64,000 bases of DNA from CAVVMA01 sp963788205 (GTDB lineage: Bacteria; Desulfobacterota; Binatia; Binatales; Binataceae): the NCBI GenBank assembly GCA_963788205.1, contig CAWBGG010000009.1, positions 124,001-188,000 on the forward strand, read 5' to 3'. A program made the position numbers and the translations under genes. Of this stretch, positions 54,957 to 63,496 are shown one piece after another (position 1 is the stretch's first letter; every line of letters begins with the position of its first letter). The notes under the pieces are model-generated. The model did no database searches, had not been told where the DNA came from, and saw only the letters and a list, made by a program, of their open reading frames with translations.

Positions 54957-55229
54957 TTGGCAACCACAGCCCAAGGAATTCAAAGTACGGTATCGGATCG
55001 GGCGCAGGAAGCTGCGCGCCAGGTGCGGAAAGTCGTCAAGCGCGCGGCCAGCGGCTATATCGATATCAACGAGGAAGTCGCATCGCGGCTGTTCGACGCC
55101 AGCGAAAAAATCGCCGAGCGGGTTGAAGAGACTCCGCTCTACCCCCTGATCGAGTTCCAGCAGACTTTCGCGCGCAAGGCCTTCGAATACTGGGTGAAAG
55201 GAGCGCGTCTGGTAGTTGACAAAATCTAA
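54957..55229 (+). CDS. Small helical protein heading a lipid-type operon
   Basis: 90 residues from a TTG at 54957, with GGAGGT nine bases upstream. Amphipathic helices (RAQEAARQVRKVVKRAASG, then ASEKIAERVEE) suggest a membrane-surface or phasin-like protein. Followed 22 bases later by a degenerate SDR gene and an acyltransferase. Confidence 0.6.
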   Translation: MATTAQGIQSTVSDRAQEAARQVRKVVKRAASGYIDINEEVASRLFDASEKIAERVEETPLYPLIEFQQTFARKAFEYWVKGARLVVDKI

Positions 55230-55251
55230 GCGCGTTTGGAGTGACCACTAT

Positions 55252-56277
55252 ATGGCGCCTGAAACGGAACGCAAACGAATCCTGGTGACGGGCGTGGCGG
55301 ACTTCGCCGCCAGCGAGTTGGTCCGTCAACTCGAAGAGGACGAAAGCGTCGAGCATATCGCGGCGCTCGATTTCCGCGAGCCGCGTCGCGCTTTCCGGCG
55401 GGCCGAGATCATCAGCGCGGACCTGCGCGGCACCGGGCTGAAGCACCTGCTCGACGGCATCAAGCCCGACGTGATTTTGCATTTGCAGCGCTTGCGTTCC
55501 GATCAGGAAGGGGCGGGCAGTCCCGAAGAAACGCACGAAATCAACGTGATGGGCACCATCAACCTGGCAGCTACCGTGCAGAGCCTGCCCTTCGTGCGCA
55601 AGTTCGTGGTGGCCTCGGCGCTGCATGTTTACGGCGCCGATCCGCTCGATCCGGCGGTGCTGACCGAGGACATCAAGCCGCGTCTTCCGGCCAAGACCAA
55701 GTATGTGGGCGACCTCGCCGAGATGGAGGCGGCCTTCAACCAGTTGGCGCGCACCGGACGCAAGATGGTGCTGACGCTGCTGCGCTTCGCCGATATCCTT
55801 GGACCCAAAGTCAACAACGCGATCTCGCGCTACCTGCGGATGCCGGTGGTACCGAGCGTGATGGGCTTCGATCCGCGTTTGCAGTTCTGCCATGAAGAAG
55901 ACGCGGTCGGCGCACTCAAGCGCGCGGCGCTGTTCGACTTGCCGGGAGTCTTCAATGTCGCCGGCGACGGCGTGATCTACTTAAGCCGTGCGATCCGGCT
56001 GGGCGGCGGCGTGGAAGTGCCGATTCCTCCGGCGCTGGTGCCGGCGGCCTTTTCGGCCCTGAGGGCGCTCGGCCTGGCCGATATGCAGCCCTATCATTTG
56101 CTCATGCTCCGCTATGGGCGGGTGGTCGATACCAAGCGGTGCAAGAGCCGCTTCGGGTTCTCTCCACGATATTCGACGGTCGAGGCAGTGCTCGACCTGC
56201 ATGGCAAGAGCACGCTGGCCCGGGCGGACTGGGAGCAGGCGGAAGATTCAAGCGACGACAAGGTTGCCGCAGCCTAG
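55252..56277 (+). CDS. Degenerate NAD-dependent epimerase/dehydratase-like protein
   Basis: 341 residues from the ATG at 55252 with GGAG ten bases upstream. The fold is an extended SDR, but the glycine motif reads VTGVADFAASEL (first Gly kept, later Gly replaced) and the YxxxK site reads YVGDL, lacking the Lys. Downstream TLLRFADILGP and the C-terminal domain are intact. It may bind a cofactor or sugar without catalysis, or use a different site. Operon with PlsC and SDR genes points to lipid work. Confidence 0.72.
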   Translation: MAPETERKRILVTGVADFAASELVRQLEEDESVEHIAALDFREPRRAFRRAEIISADLRGTGLKHLLDGIKPDVILHLQRLRSDQEGAGSPEETHEINVMGTINLAATVQSLPFVRKFVVASALHVYGADPLDPAVLTEDIKPRLPAKTKYVGDLAEMEAAFNQLARTGRKMVLTLLRFADILGPKVNNAISRYLRMPVVPSVMGFDPRLQFCHEEDAVGALKRAALFDLPGVFNVAGDGVIYLSRAIRLGGGVEVPIPPALVPAAFSALRALGLADMQPYHLLMLRYGRVVDTKRCKSRFGFSPRYSTVEAVLDLHGKSTLARADWEQAEDSSDDKVAAA

Positions 56278-56352
56278 CTTGCGCGGCATCAAGTTTACCC
56301 ACCCGGTCATTTGGGGGGTCAGCCCGAGCCAAAGCTCGATCTGGAGGATGTG

Positions 56353-57390
56353 ATGGACCGACAATCAGCGTTATTGGAAAAAGAACGTCCGCCGGTGGCG
56401 ATGCCGCCCGACGCCGTAGCGCATCCCAAGCGCCCGCATGACGAGCGCGAGTGGATCGGCAATGTCGCGCAACTGGTGGCCGAGGCCAAGAAGGAAGGCG
56501 CCGCCGAGATGGATGGAGCCGCCGCGCTCGATCCGTTCGACGCCGATCTCCCGCAGACCGAAAAACCGGGAATCGCCGGGTTTATCGAGATGCTCCAGCG
56601 GCGGCTGCGCGGCGACTACGAAGTTGACGAATTCGGCTGCGATCCGCTCTACGGCGCGATGTGGTGGCCAATCTTCAACCGCCTTTATCGCAGCTACTGG
56701 CGCGTCGATACCACCGGAATCGAGAACGTTCCCGATCACGGCCGCGCGATGATCGTCGGCAATCATTCAGGCGGATCGTACGCGTGGGACGCGGTGATGA
56801 TCTCGACCGCGATTCATCTGGAGCATCCGCGCCCGCGCATGGTGCGCTACGTATCGACCGAATTCTTCTACGACTATCCGTTTCTTTCCTATGACAACCG
56901 CAAGAAAGGCGCCGCGCTGGCCTGCCGCGAGGACTTTGTCCGCCTGCTCGAGCACGACCGTCTGGTCGGGGTGTTCCCGGAAGGCGTGAAGGGATTCTTA
57001 AAGCCTAGCGAGCGGCGCTATCGCGTGCAGCGCTTCGGACGCGGCGGCTTCGTACAGCTTGCGCTCACCACGCGCGCGCCGATTATCCCGGTCGCAGTGG
57101 TTGGCGGCGAGGAGCTCCACTTCTCGCTGGGCAATTCGCGGTTTCTCGCCAGCCTCGTCAACCGGCTGATGCCGATGGAGCGCGCCGACAGCTTTCCCCT
57201 GTTGCTCAACCTGCTGCCGCTGCCGATCAAGTGGCGAATCCAGTTCTGCGAGCCGATCGACCTTTCCGCCTACGGTCCCGAGGCCGCGCTCGACACGCTG
57301 GTGGTGCAGCAATTGACCGAGCGGGTCAGGATGCGAATCCAGGAGACGCTCGACGACAACCTGAGCCGGCGCCGCTGGATGTTCTGGTAA
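56353..57390 (+). CDS. PlsC-family acyltransferase (LPLAT/MGAT-like)
   Basis: 345 residues from the ATG at 56353 with GGAGG six bases before. The HxxxxD site is NHSGGSYAWDAVM (a longer spacing than the standard one, as in MGAT-like members) and VFPEGVKGF is the FPEG motif. It should acylate a lyso-lipid or glycerol. A ~100-residue N-terminal extension is unrecognised. Confidence 0.82.
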   Translation: MDRQSALLEKERPPVAMPPDAVAHPKRPHDEREWIGNVAQLVAEAKKEGAAEMDGAAALDPFDADLPQTEKPGIAGFIEMLQRRLRGDYEVDEFGCDPLYGAMWWPIFNRLYRSYWRVDTTGIENVPDHGRAMIVGNHSGGSYAWDAVMISTAIHLEHPRPRMVRYVSTEFFYDYPFLSYDNRKKGAALACREDFVRLLEHDRLVGVFPEGVKGFLKPSERRYRVQRFGRGGFVQLALTTRAPIIPVAVVGGEELHFSLGNSRFLASLVNRLMPMERADSFPLLLNLLPLPIKWRIQFCEPIDLSAYGPEAALDTLVVQQLTERVRMRIQETLDDNLSRRRWMFW

Positions 57391-57432
57391 GCGTGGAGCC
57401 GGCAGTTTCAACTTGAACTTGAAGAGGGAACC

Positions 57433-58377
57433 ATGAGCGAAGAAAAACAGGAAAAAGCCGGGGGAACCACCCGCGGTTACTTCAGCGACCGCGCGGTGGT
57501 GGTGACCGGCGCTTCGAGCGGAATCGGCTACGATATCGCGATGGCGTTTGCGCGCCAGGGCGCCGAGGTCGGATTGATCGCGCGCCGCAAGCCGCAGCTC
57601 GAAGAGCTGGCCGAGCGCATCACCGCCGCCGGCGGGAATCCGCTGGTGCTGCAATGCGACGTGACCCGCCGCGCCGAGGTGCGCTCCGCGATCGACGAGG
57701 CGATGCGCTCCTTCGGCCAGATCGACATCCTGGTCAACTCCGCAGGCTTGCTCATCCCTGACACGCTGGATGAGATGCGCCCCGAGGACCTGGAACGAAT
57801 GATGGCGGTCAATCTTTACGGCACGGTGCACTCGATCCAGGCCGTGCTGCCCGAAATGAAGAAGAACCGCAGCGGACGGATTATCAATGTCGCCTCGCTG
57901 GCGGGTTGCCGCGGGATCACTCCGCTGGGCGGCTACAGCGCGAGCAAGTTTGCGCTGGTCGGGCTCACCGAAGCGCTGCGCGTCGAGCTTTTCGGCAGCG
58001 GCGTATGGGTATCGCTGGTGATGCCGGGGATGATCGACACCCCGATGTCGCAGGAGGCGCGCAGCAACAAGCAGTTGCGCGCGATGCCGGCGATGGCCGC
58101 GATGCCGGCCCGATGGGTGACGTGGGCGGTGCTCGCCGCGGCCGTATTCGGGCTGCCGGAAGTTGACGTGCCGCCCGGCGCGGCGGTGGTCGAGAAACTG
58201 GCCGCGCTGTTCCCGACCGCAACCGACCTGTTCCTGAGCGTCGGCACGCGGCTCGTCGGCGCTCTGAGCAGTCGTTTTGCCGCCGAGGAAGCGCCCGCTC
58301 CACGGCCGGTCGCGCGCGATAAAGTAGTCCGCGCCGCGCGCAAACCCGAGCCGTCCGCCAAGACCGCGAGCAATTAG
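57433..58377 (+). CDS. Short-chain dehydrogenase/reductase
   Basis: 314 residues. TGASSGIGYD is the cofactor motif; catalytic Ser is in NVASLAG and YSASK gives Y and K. The C-terminal 70 residues carry two hydrophobic helices (AAVFGLPEVD..., TDLFLSVGTRLV), so it may be membrane-bound. Last in the lipid-type operon; probably reduces a long-chain acyl or sugar ketone. Confidence 0.87.
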   Translation: MSEEKQEKAGGTTRGYFSDRAVVVTGASSGIGYDIAMAFARQGAEVGLIARRKPQLEELAERITAAGGNPLVLQCDVTRRAEVRSAIDEAMRSFGQIDILVNSAGLLIPDTLDEMRPEDLERMMAVNLYGTVHSIQAVLPEMKKNRSGRIINVASLAGCRGITPLGGYSASKFALVGLTEALRVELFGSGVWVSLVMPGMIDTPMSQEARSNKQLRAMPAMAAMPARWVTWAVLAAAVFGLPEVDVPPGAAVVEKLAALFPTATDLFLSVGTRLVGALSSRFAAEEAPAPRPVARDKVVRAARKPEPSAKTASN

Positions 58378-58582
58378 TATAGAGTCGTTGCTCCGCGCAG
58401 ATTCGGCGGCTTACGCTTCGCTGCGCTCGGGCTTTGTGAATTCCTGATTTGCGGTAGCAGCCTAGATCAGGGAGAGGCGCGGAGCGATTCTCGCTTCTGG
58501 GGTTATGCAAAGTTCTCCTGACCACGAGAGAGCGACGGCAGGCGGGTGAGGGCGTTCTCTTCCGTTAACCTGGACTAAGCCA
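58378..58582. repeat. Gap with a degenerate REP-like element (copy 3)
   Basis: CAGGGAGAGGCG at 58468-58479 and CGGGTGAGGGCG about 65 bases later (ending at 58554) match the two ends of the REP-like element at 46459 in reverse orientation, with the middle altered. No gene is visible. Confidence 0.55.
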
Positions 58583-58870
58583 ATGGTCGTCGGCGTTTTG
58601 CGGCTCACGTTGTTCATCCCGGAGAACCATTCGCTCAAGGGCAAGCGCCAGGTGATGCGCGCGATCAAGGATCGCGTGCGGCAGAAGTTCAACGTCTCGA
58701 TCGCCGAATCCGACCATCACGATCTCTGGCAGCGCGCCGAGCTGGGAATCTGCCAGGTGGGCAGCGATCGGGCCTTCGTCGATCGCGCGCTGCGCGAAGT
58801 CGTGAACTTTATCGACGCGCTCGGGCTCGCCCCGCTCGGCGAGGAGCAGCTCGAAATCATCAACTACTGA
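58583..58870 (+). CDS. DUF503 protein (YlxP-like)
   Basis: 95 residues with the family opening VGVLRLTLFIPENHSLKGKRQ and NVSIAESDHHDLWQRAELG. DUF503 genes usually sit between infB and rbfA, as here next to rbfA; role in ribosome/RNA work is unproven. Confidence 0.9.
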   Translation: MVVGVLRLTLFIPENHSLKGKRQVMRAIKDRVRQKFNVSIAESDHHDLWQRAELGICQVGSDRAFVDRALREVVNFIDALGLAPLGEEQLEIINY

Positions 58871-58949
58871 ATCGCTCGCGCCGGCCCGTCACGGGCTGCA
58901 AGCCTGCGGCCGTGTTTCCGCGACCCTCGCGCAGCGCTACGATGCCGCC

Positions 58950-59303
58950 ATGGCCGTCGAAGGTCGCAGGCCGGAACGAGTGGCCGAAGCGGTCTTGCGC
59001 GAGCTCTCGCAGATGCTGCTGCGCGATCTGAAAGACCCGCGGCTGCGGGGCGTCACGCTCACTTCCGTCAGGATGACCGACGATCTCCGCCGGGGCAGGG
59101 TGTTCTTCTCCCATCTTGAAGGCGAACCCCGCGCCAAAGGCGCGCTGGCCGGCTTCCACAGCGCGAGCGGATTTATCCGCCACCGGATCGGCCGCGAGTT
59201 GGGCCTGCGGATCGCCCCCGAGCTGGATTTCGAGTTCGATCCCTCCGCCGAGCGCGCGGCCCGCATCGATGCGCTACTGCGGGAAGGCCGGCCGAAGGAA
59301 TAG
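58950..59303 (+). CDS. rbfA: Ribosome-binding factor A
   Basis: 117 residues. RPERVAEAVLRELSQML and the KDPRLRGVTLTSV region match RbfA, needed for 16S 5' maturation. A shortened C-terminus is normal. truB usually follows directly but is displaced here by a 3.1-kb gene. Confidence 0.93.
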   Translation: MAVEGRRPERVAEAVLRELSQMLLRDLKDPRLRGVTLTSVRMTDDLRRGRVFFSHLEGEPRAKGALAGFHSASGFIRHRIGRELGLRIAPELDFEFDPSAERAARIDALLREGRPKE

Positions 59304-59389
59304 GCGCTCCCGTCTCGTCCAGGAGCTTCATAACCGTTTGTTGAGTTGATGGACAAAGGAGTAGCGTAGGACACACAGGAGGACAGCAA

Positions 59390-62300
59390 TTGAAGTTTGG
59401 TGCGCGACCAAACGCGAGGGTCGGCCCATCAGCCGCTGCGCCGGCCGTAGCATGGCTCGCAGCGATGACAGTCGCGATCGCTGCGACCGGCGTCTTTGGG
59501 ATGCGTGTATCTTCTCAGACTCCTGCCAGGCCGATCGCCCTCACCAAGCCAATCGTCCTAAACCGTACGCTCGCGCCCGCGGATTTGAATATCCCGCTCA
59601 GCTTCGAGGCCAATGTCGGCCAACTCGATGGCCGAGTGCGCTTCGTGGCGCACGGTCCGGGCTACGGCCTGTCTCTTACCGGCAACCAAGCGATCCTGGC
59701 GCTGCAACATTCCGGGGCGCAGCGCGCCACGAAAGATCGCGCGAGATTCATGCCGGCCGCGCTGATCGAGCAGCCGGCCGTGATGCGGCTTGAGTTTCTG
59801 GGTGCGAATCCCGCCGCGCGGACGGTCGGGCTCGATCCGCTCGCAGCGCGAATCAACTATTTTGTCGGCAACGATCCTGAGCGATGGCATACCGGAGTTC
59901 CGGCCTACGCCCGCGTGAAGTACGAGCGTCTCTATCCGGGAATCGATCTGGTTTACTACGGCAACCGGCGGTCGCTCGAATTCGATTTGATCGTCGCTCC
60001 GGGCGCTAATCCCGAGCTGGTCCGCTTCGCGGTCGGCGGCGGCAAAGCCCACTTGGACGCAGCCGGCGATCTGATGCTCGGCGAGCCGGGCAGGGAACTG
60101 ACGTTACGCAAGCCTTGCATCTACCAGCAGGCCGGGACCACGAAACTGCCAATCGACGGCGGTTACCGGATCGTTCCTGCCACCGACGGCCGGACGCAGA
60201 CCATTGCGATCGCGCTGGCGAATTACGACCACACCCGGGCGCTGGTAATCGATCCGCAACTGGTCTACTCGACCTATTTTGCCGACGGCGCCACGCTGGT
60301 CTCGGGAATCGCGATTGATGGGAAGAAATTCGCCTATCTCGCCGGCCTCACTTACAGTCCGCAGTTCCCGGTCACGAGCGGCGCGGTTCAGCGCGTCGGC
60401 ACGGCGCAGGGAGGCGACATCTACAGCGCGAACGTATTCGTGGCCGTGATCAATCCCGCGGCCCAGCCCGCCAGCCAACTGGTTTATTCTTCGTACCTTG
60501 GGGGCCACGCTGGGGGAGTGGGGGAATCCAACACCCCGCCCGGCGATTTCGCTTCGGCGCTGGCGGTCGACCAGTCCGGCGAGATCTACCTGACCGGCGC
60601 GACGGAGTCGGCGGACTTTCCCGTTACCGACTCAGCCTTTCAGTCCACGAACAAGGCTCTCATCGCGATCGGCACTGACACCGCATTCGTAACCGTGATC
60701 AATCCCAATGTCTCGGGAAGAAGCGGCCTGCGATACTCCAGCTTCCTCGGCGGCAGCGGCTTCTTTCCCGATGAATCCGGCGATGACGGCCCGCTGGGCG
60801 ACCAGGGCACGGCGCTCGCGCTGGACTCACGCGGCTTCGCTTACGTCACCGGGTTTACCGCGTCGTCCGATTTTCCCGTTACCAAAGGCGCCTTTCAGGC
60901 GTCCAACAACGGACTCGCCAACGCCTTCGTCAGCGTGATCAATCCGGGCGCTTTCGGAAGCGCCTCGCTGGTTTATTCTTCATATCTGGGCGGTAGCGAC
61001 TTTGATTTTGGTGGCTTCCCGGCCGGAGAGCAGCCCAGCGGTATCCGCGTGAGCTCGAGCGGCACCATCTATGTGGCCGGCACGACCGCCTCGACCGACT
61101 TTCCCGTCACCAAAGGCGCGTTTCAGGCCATCAACCAGTCCACACAAATCGCCGGCACGCAGGGCTTTCTGACCGTCCTCAATCCGACCCGCCCGGCCGC
61201 GAGCCAGTTGGTGTATTCCACTTACCTGGGCGGCGAGGTCAACGACGCCGTGAACGCGATGGCCATCGATTCCGCCGGTCACGCTTATCTCGTGGGGACT
61301 ACCCAATCATCTGCCTTTCCAACCACCACAAATGCCTATCACCTGGGCCCCAACTCAGGCGACGCAGCAATGCTCGACAGCGCGGGCTTCCTGAGCGTCG
61401 TAAATCCCGGTGCATCCGGAAACGAGTCGTTGCTCTATTCGACCTTGCTCCACGGCGCGACCTTTAACGGTACCGCCGATCCGACCGGCGTTGCCGTGGG
61501 TACGAACGGCCTGGTGTATCTGGGCCTGCAGGTTTCGAGCGATTTTCCCGTCACCGCCAACGCGTTCCAGCCGCAACTGGAGACCTACGGTAGCGCGGTG
61601 AGCGTTTTCAATCCCGCGGCGAGCGGCGATGCCTCACTGCAGTATTCGACCTTCTTTGGCGGCGCGAACAACGGCGGCTCCGATGTCATCAGCCTGGCCG
61701 TGTCCGAAGGCTCGGTTTACGTTGCGGGAAGCACGGCTGCGCTTGATTTCCCATTGACTGCTAATGCGATGAACACAACTCCGTCCTTTCTCGGACCATT
61801 TTTGTCGGTGCTGGATCTTCCGGTTAGTCCCCCATCGCCGGCGCCTAAACCCGTGGCGGCGTCGCTGCAGTTGAGCGCTGCAACTCTCCAATTTCCACCC
61901 ACCGTCGGGACGGCTTCGGGAACCGCCAGCCAACCGGTGTCGATAACGATCACCAATCCGAAGCCCAAGGGCCTCGGCAAGTTCCCGGTGACAATCGAAG
62001 GCCTGGCGACCGGTGGCGATTTCCAGATCGACCACGCGTCGAGCACCTGCGTCTCCGGACAGGCCCTGCCCTCGGGCGGCTCATGCGCGGTCGCGATGAC
62101 CTTCGAGCCGACCGCAGGCGGCACGCGCAACGGCGTCCTGATCGTGACCGACAACGGCAAGAACAGCCCGCATCAGGTGGCGCTGACGGGCACCACCGCG
62201 CCTGGCGCCCTTCAAATCGACACCAGCGGGTTCGATAGTCCGACTGCGAAGACCTCGACCAGCGTGTATATGGGCGGAGTGAGTCTCTCGAATCCGAGTT

Positions 62301-62518
62301 TGGAGCCGATCACGATCTCGAATGTGACTGTGAGCAACAGCCAGTTCGCGGCGACGTTTATTCCCGTAGCCTGCCCGGCCGTCCCAGCGCTGGGCGGATG
62401 CACGCTCGGGTTGACTTTTACGCCCACGGCGACCGGACTCCAGAGCGCGACGCTCAGCATCTTCGACGATGCCACTAACAGGCCGCAGACCGTTACGCTC
62501 ACCGGCACCGGCGACTAA
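59390..62518 (+). CDS. Secreted SBBP-repeat beta-propeller with choice-of-anchor domains
   Basis: 1042 residues from a TTG at 59390 with AGGAGG seven bases upstream. Signal/anchor helix at about 20-40. Residues 55-280 have FEANVGQ and the YFVGNDPERWHTGVPAYARV block typical of such proteins; then repeated SBBP motifs (FPVTxxAFQ, YSSYLGG, IYLTGxT) to about 810; then two anchor-type Ig-like repeats. It is surface-exposed and may be glycosylated or adhesive. It sits between rbfA and truB with its own good start, so it was inserted into a conserved operon. Confidence 0.82.
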   Translation: MKFGARPNARVGPSAAAPAVAWLAAMTVAIAATGVFGMRVSSQTPARPIALTKPIVLNRTLAPADLNIPLSFEANVGQLDGRVRFVAHGPGYGLSLTGNQAILALQHSGAQRATKDRARFMPAALIEQPAVMRLEFLGANPAARTVGLDPLAARINYFVGNDPERWHTGVPAYARVKYERLYPGIDLVYYGNRRSLEFDLIVAPGANPELVRFAVGGGKAHLDAAGDLMLGEPGRELTLRKPCIYQQAGTTKLPIDGGYRIVPATDGRTQTIAIALANYDHTRALVIDPQLVYSTYFADGATLVSGIAIDGKKFAYLAGLTYSPQFPVTSGAVQRVGTAQGGDIYSANVFVAVINPAAQPASQLVYSSYLGGHAGGVGESNTPPGDFASALAVDQSGEIYLTGATESADFPVTDSAFQSTNKALIAIGTDTAFVTVINPNVSGRSGLRYSSFLGGSGFFPDESGDDGPLGDQGTALALDSRGFAYVTGFTASSDFPVTKGAFQASNNGLANAFVSVINPGAFGSASLVYSSYLGGSDFDFGGFPAGEQPSGIRVSSSGTIYVAGTTASTDFPVTKGAFQAINQSTQIAGTQGFLTVLNPTRPAASQLVYSTYLGGEVNDAVNAMAIDSAGHAYLVGTTQSSAFPTTTNAYHLGPNSGDAAMLDSAGFLSVVNPGASGNESLLYSTLLHGATFNGTADPTGVAVGTNGLVYLGLQVSSDFPVTANAFQPQLETYGSAVSVFNPAASGDASLQYSTFFGGANNGGSDVISLAVSEGSVYVAGSTAALDFPLTANAMNTTPSFLGPFLSVLDLPVSPPSPAPKPVAASLQLSAATLQFPPTVGTASGTASQPVSITITNPKPKGLGKFPVTIEGLATGGDFQIDHASSTCVSGQALPSGGSCAVAMTFEPTAGGTRNGVLIVTDNGKNSPHQVALTGTTAPGALQIDTSGFDSPTAKTSTSVYMGGVSLSNPSLEPITISNVTVSNSQFAATFIPVACPAVPALGGCTLGLTFTPTATGLQSATLSIFDDATNRPQTVTLTGTGD

Positions 62519-62568
62519 TCCCGCTTAAGTGCGCTTCGTCCATCGGATATGGTTCGTTCATCGCGCCG

Positions 62569-63468
62569 ATGGACGGAATCATCCTGATCGACAAGCCCGC
62601 CGGAATCACTTCCAGCGAGGTCGTGCGCCGCATCAAGGCGATCGTGAAGCCGGCGCGTGTCGGCCATCTGGGAACGCTCGATCCATTCGCTACCGGGGTC
62701 TTGCCGATCATGATCGGCGAGGCGACGCGGCTGGCGCCGTTTCTGGAGGGTGGCCACAAGCAGTATCAGGGAGTGATCGCGCTCGGCGTCGAGACCGACA
62801 CGCTCGATCGCGATGGCGCGGCGATCCGCACCGCCGCGATTCCCGCGCTCGATCGCGCCCGGCTCGACGCGCTGGCCGCGCGCTTCACCGGCACCATCGA
62901 GCAGGTGCCCCCGATCTTTTCGGCGCTCAAGCGCGACGGCGAGCGCTTGTACGATCTCGCCCGGCGCGGCGGCGAAGTTGCCCCGCCGCCGCCGCGGCGC
63001 ATCGAGATTCAACGGCTCGCGCTCGAACCGGCCGGCGACTGTGCGCTTCGTTTCACCGTTGAATGTTCGTCCGGCACGTACGTCCGCTCGCTGGCGCGCG
63101 ACATCGGCGCGGCGCTCGGCAGCGCGGCCCATCTCGCGGAGCTGCGCCGCATCCGCAACGGCGCCTTCGTGATCGCGGACGCGCATCCACTGAACAATGA
63201 AACTCTCGATGCGCTTCGCGATCAGCTGCAGGGCACGGGCGCCGCACGGCTGACTACGATGCGCGCGGCGCTCGCCGGTCTCGCCGAGGTCGAAGCCGGC
63301 GCGGATGCCGAGCGCCGGATCCGCAACGGTGATTCGCGCGCGCTCGACGGGATCGTCCCCGCGGATGCGGCGCTGTTCAAAGTCATCCGCGATGGACAGC
63401 TCCTGGCGATCGCGGAGCCCGACGCGCGCGGCGGCGCGCGCATTGTCAGGGTGTTCGCGGCGCGCTGA
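62569..63468 (+). CDS. truB: tRNA pseudouridine-55 synthase
   Basis: 299 residues. Catalytic Asp D38 in VGHLGTLDPFATGVL; IDKPAGITSSEVV is the usual opening, and SSGTYVRSLARDIG the RNA-binding loop. It makes psi-55 in tRNAs. Confidence 0.95.
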   Translation: MDGIILIDKPAGITSSEVVRRIKAIVKPARVGHLGTLDPFATGVLPIMIGEATRLAPFLEGGHKQYQGVIALGVETDTLDRDGAAIRTAAIPALDRARLDALAARFTGTIEQVPPIFSALKRDGERLYDLARRGGEVAPPPPRRIEIQRLALEPAGDCALRFTVECSSGTYVRSLARDIGAALGSAAHLAELRRIRNGAFVIADAHPLNNETLDALRDQLQGTGAARLTTMRAALAGLAEVEAGADAERRIRNGDSRALDGIVPADAALFKVIRDGQLLAIAEPDARGGARIVRVFAAR

Positions 63469-63496
63469 AGCCGGCCAGCCGCCAGGAGGATTGCTC

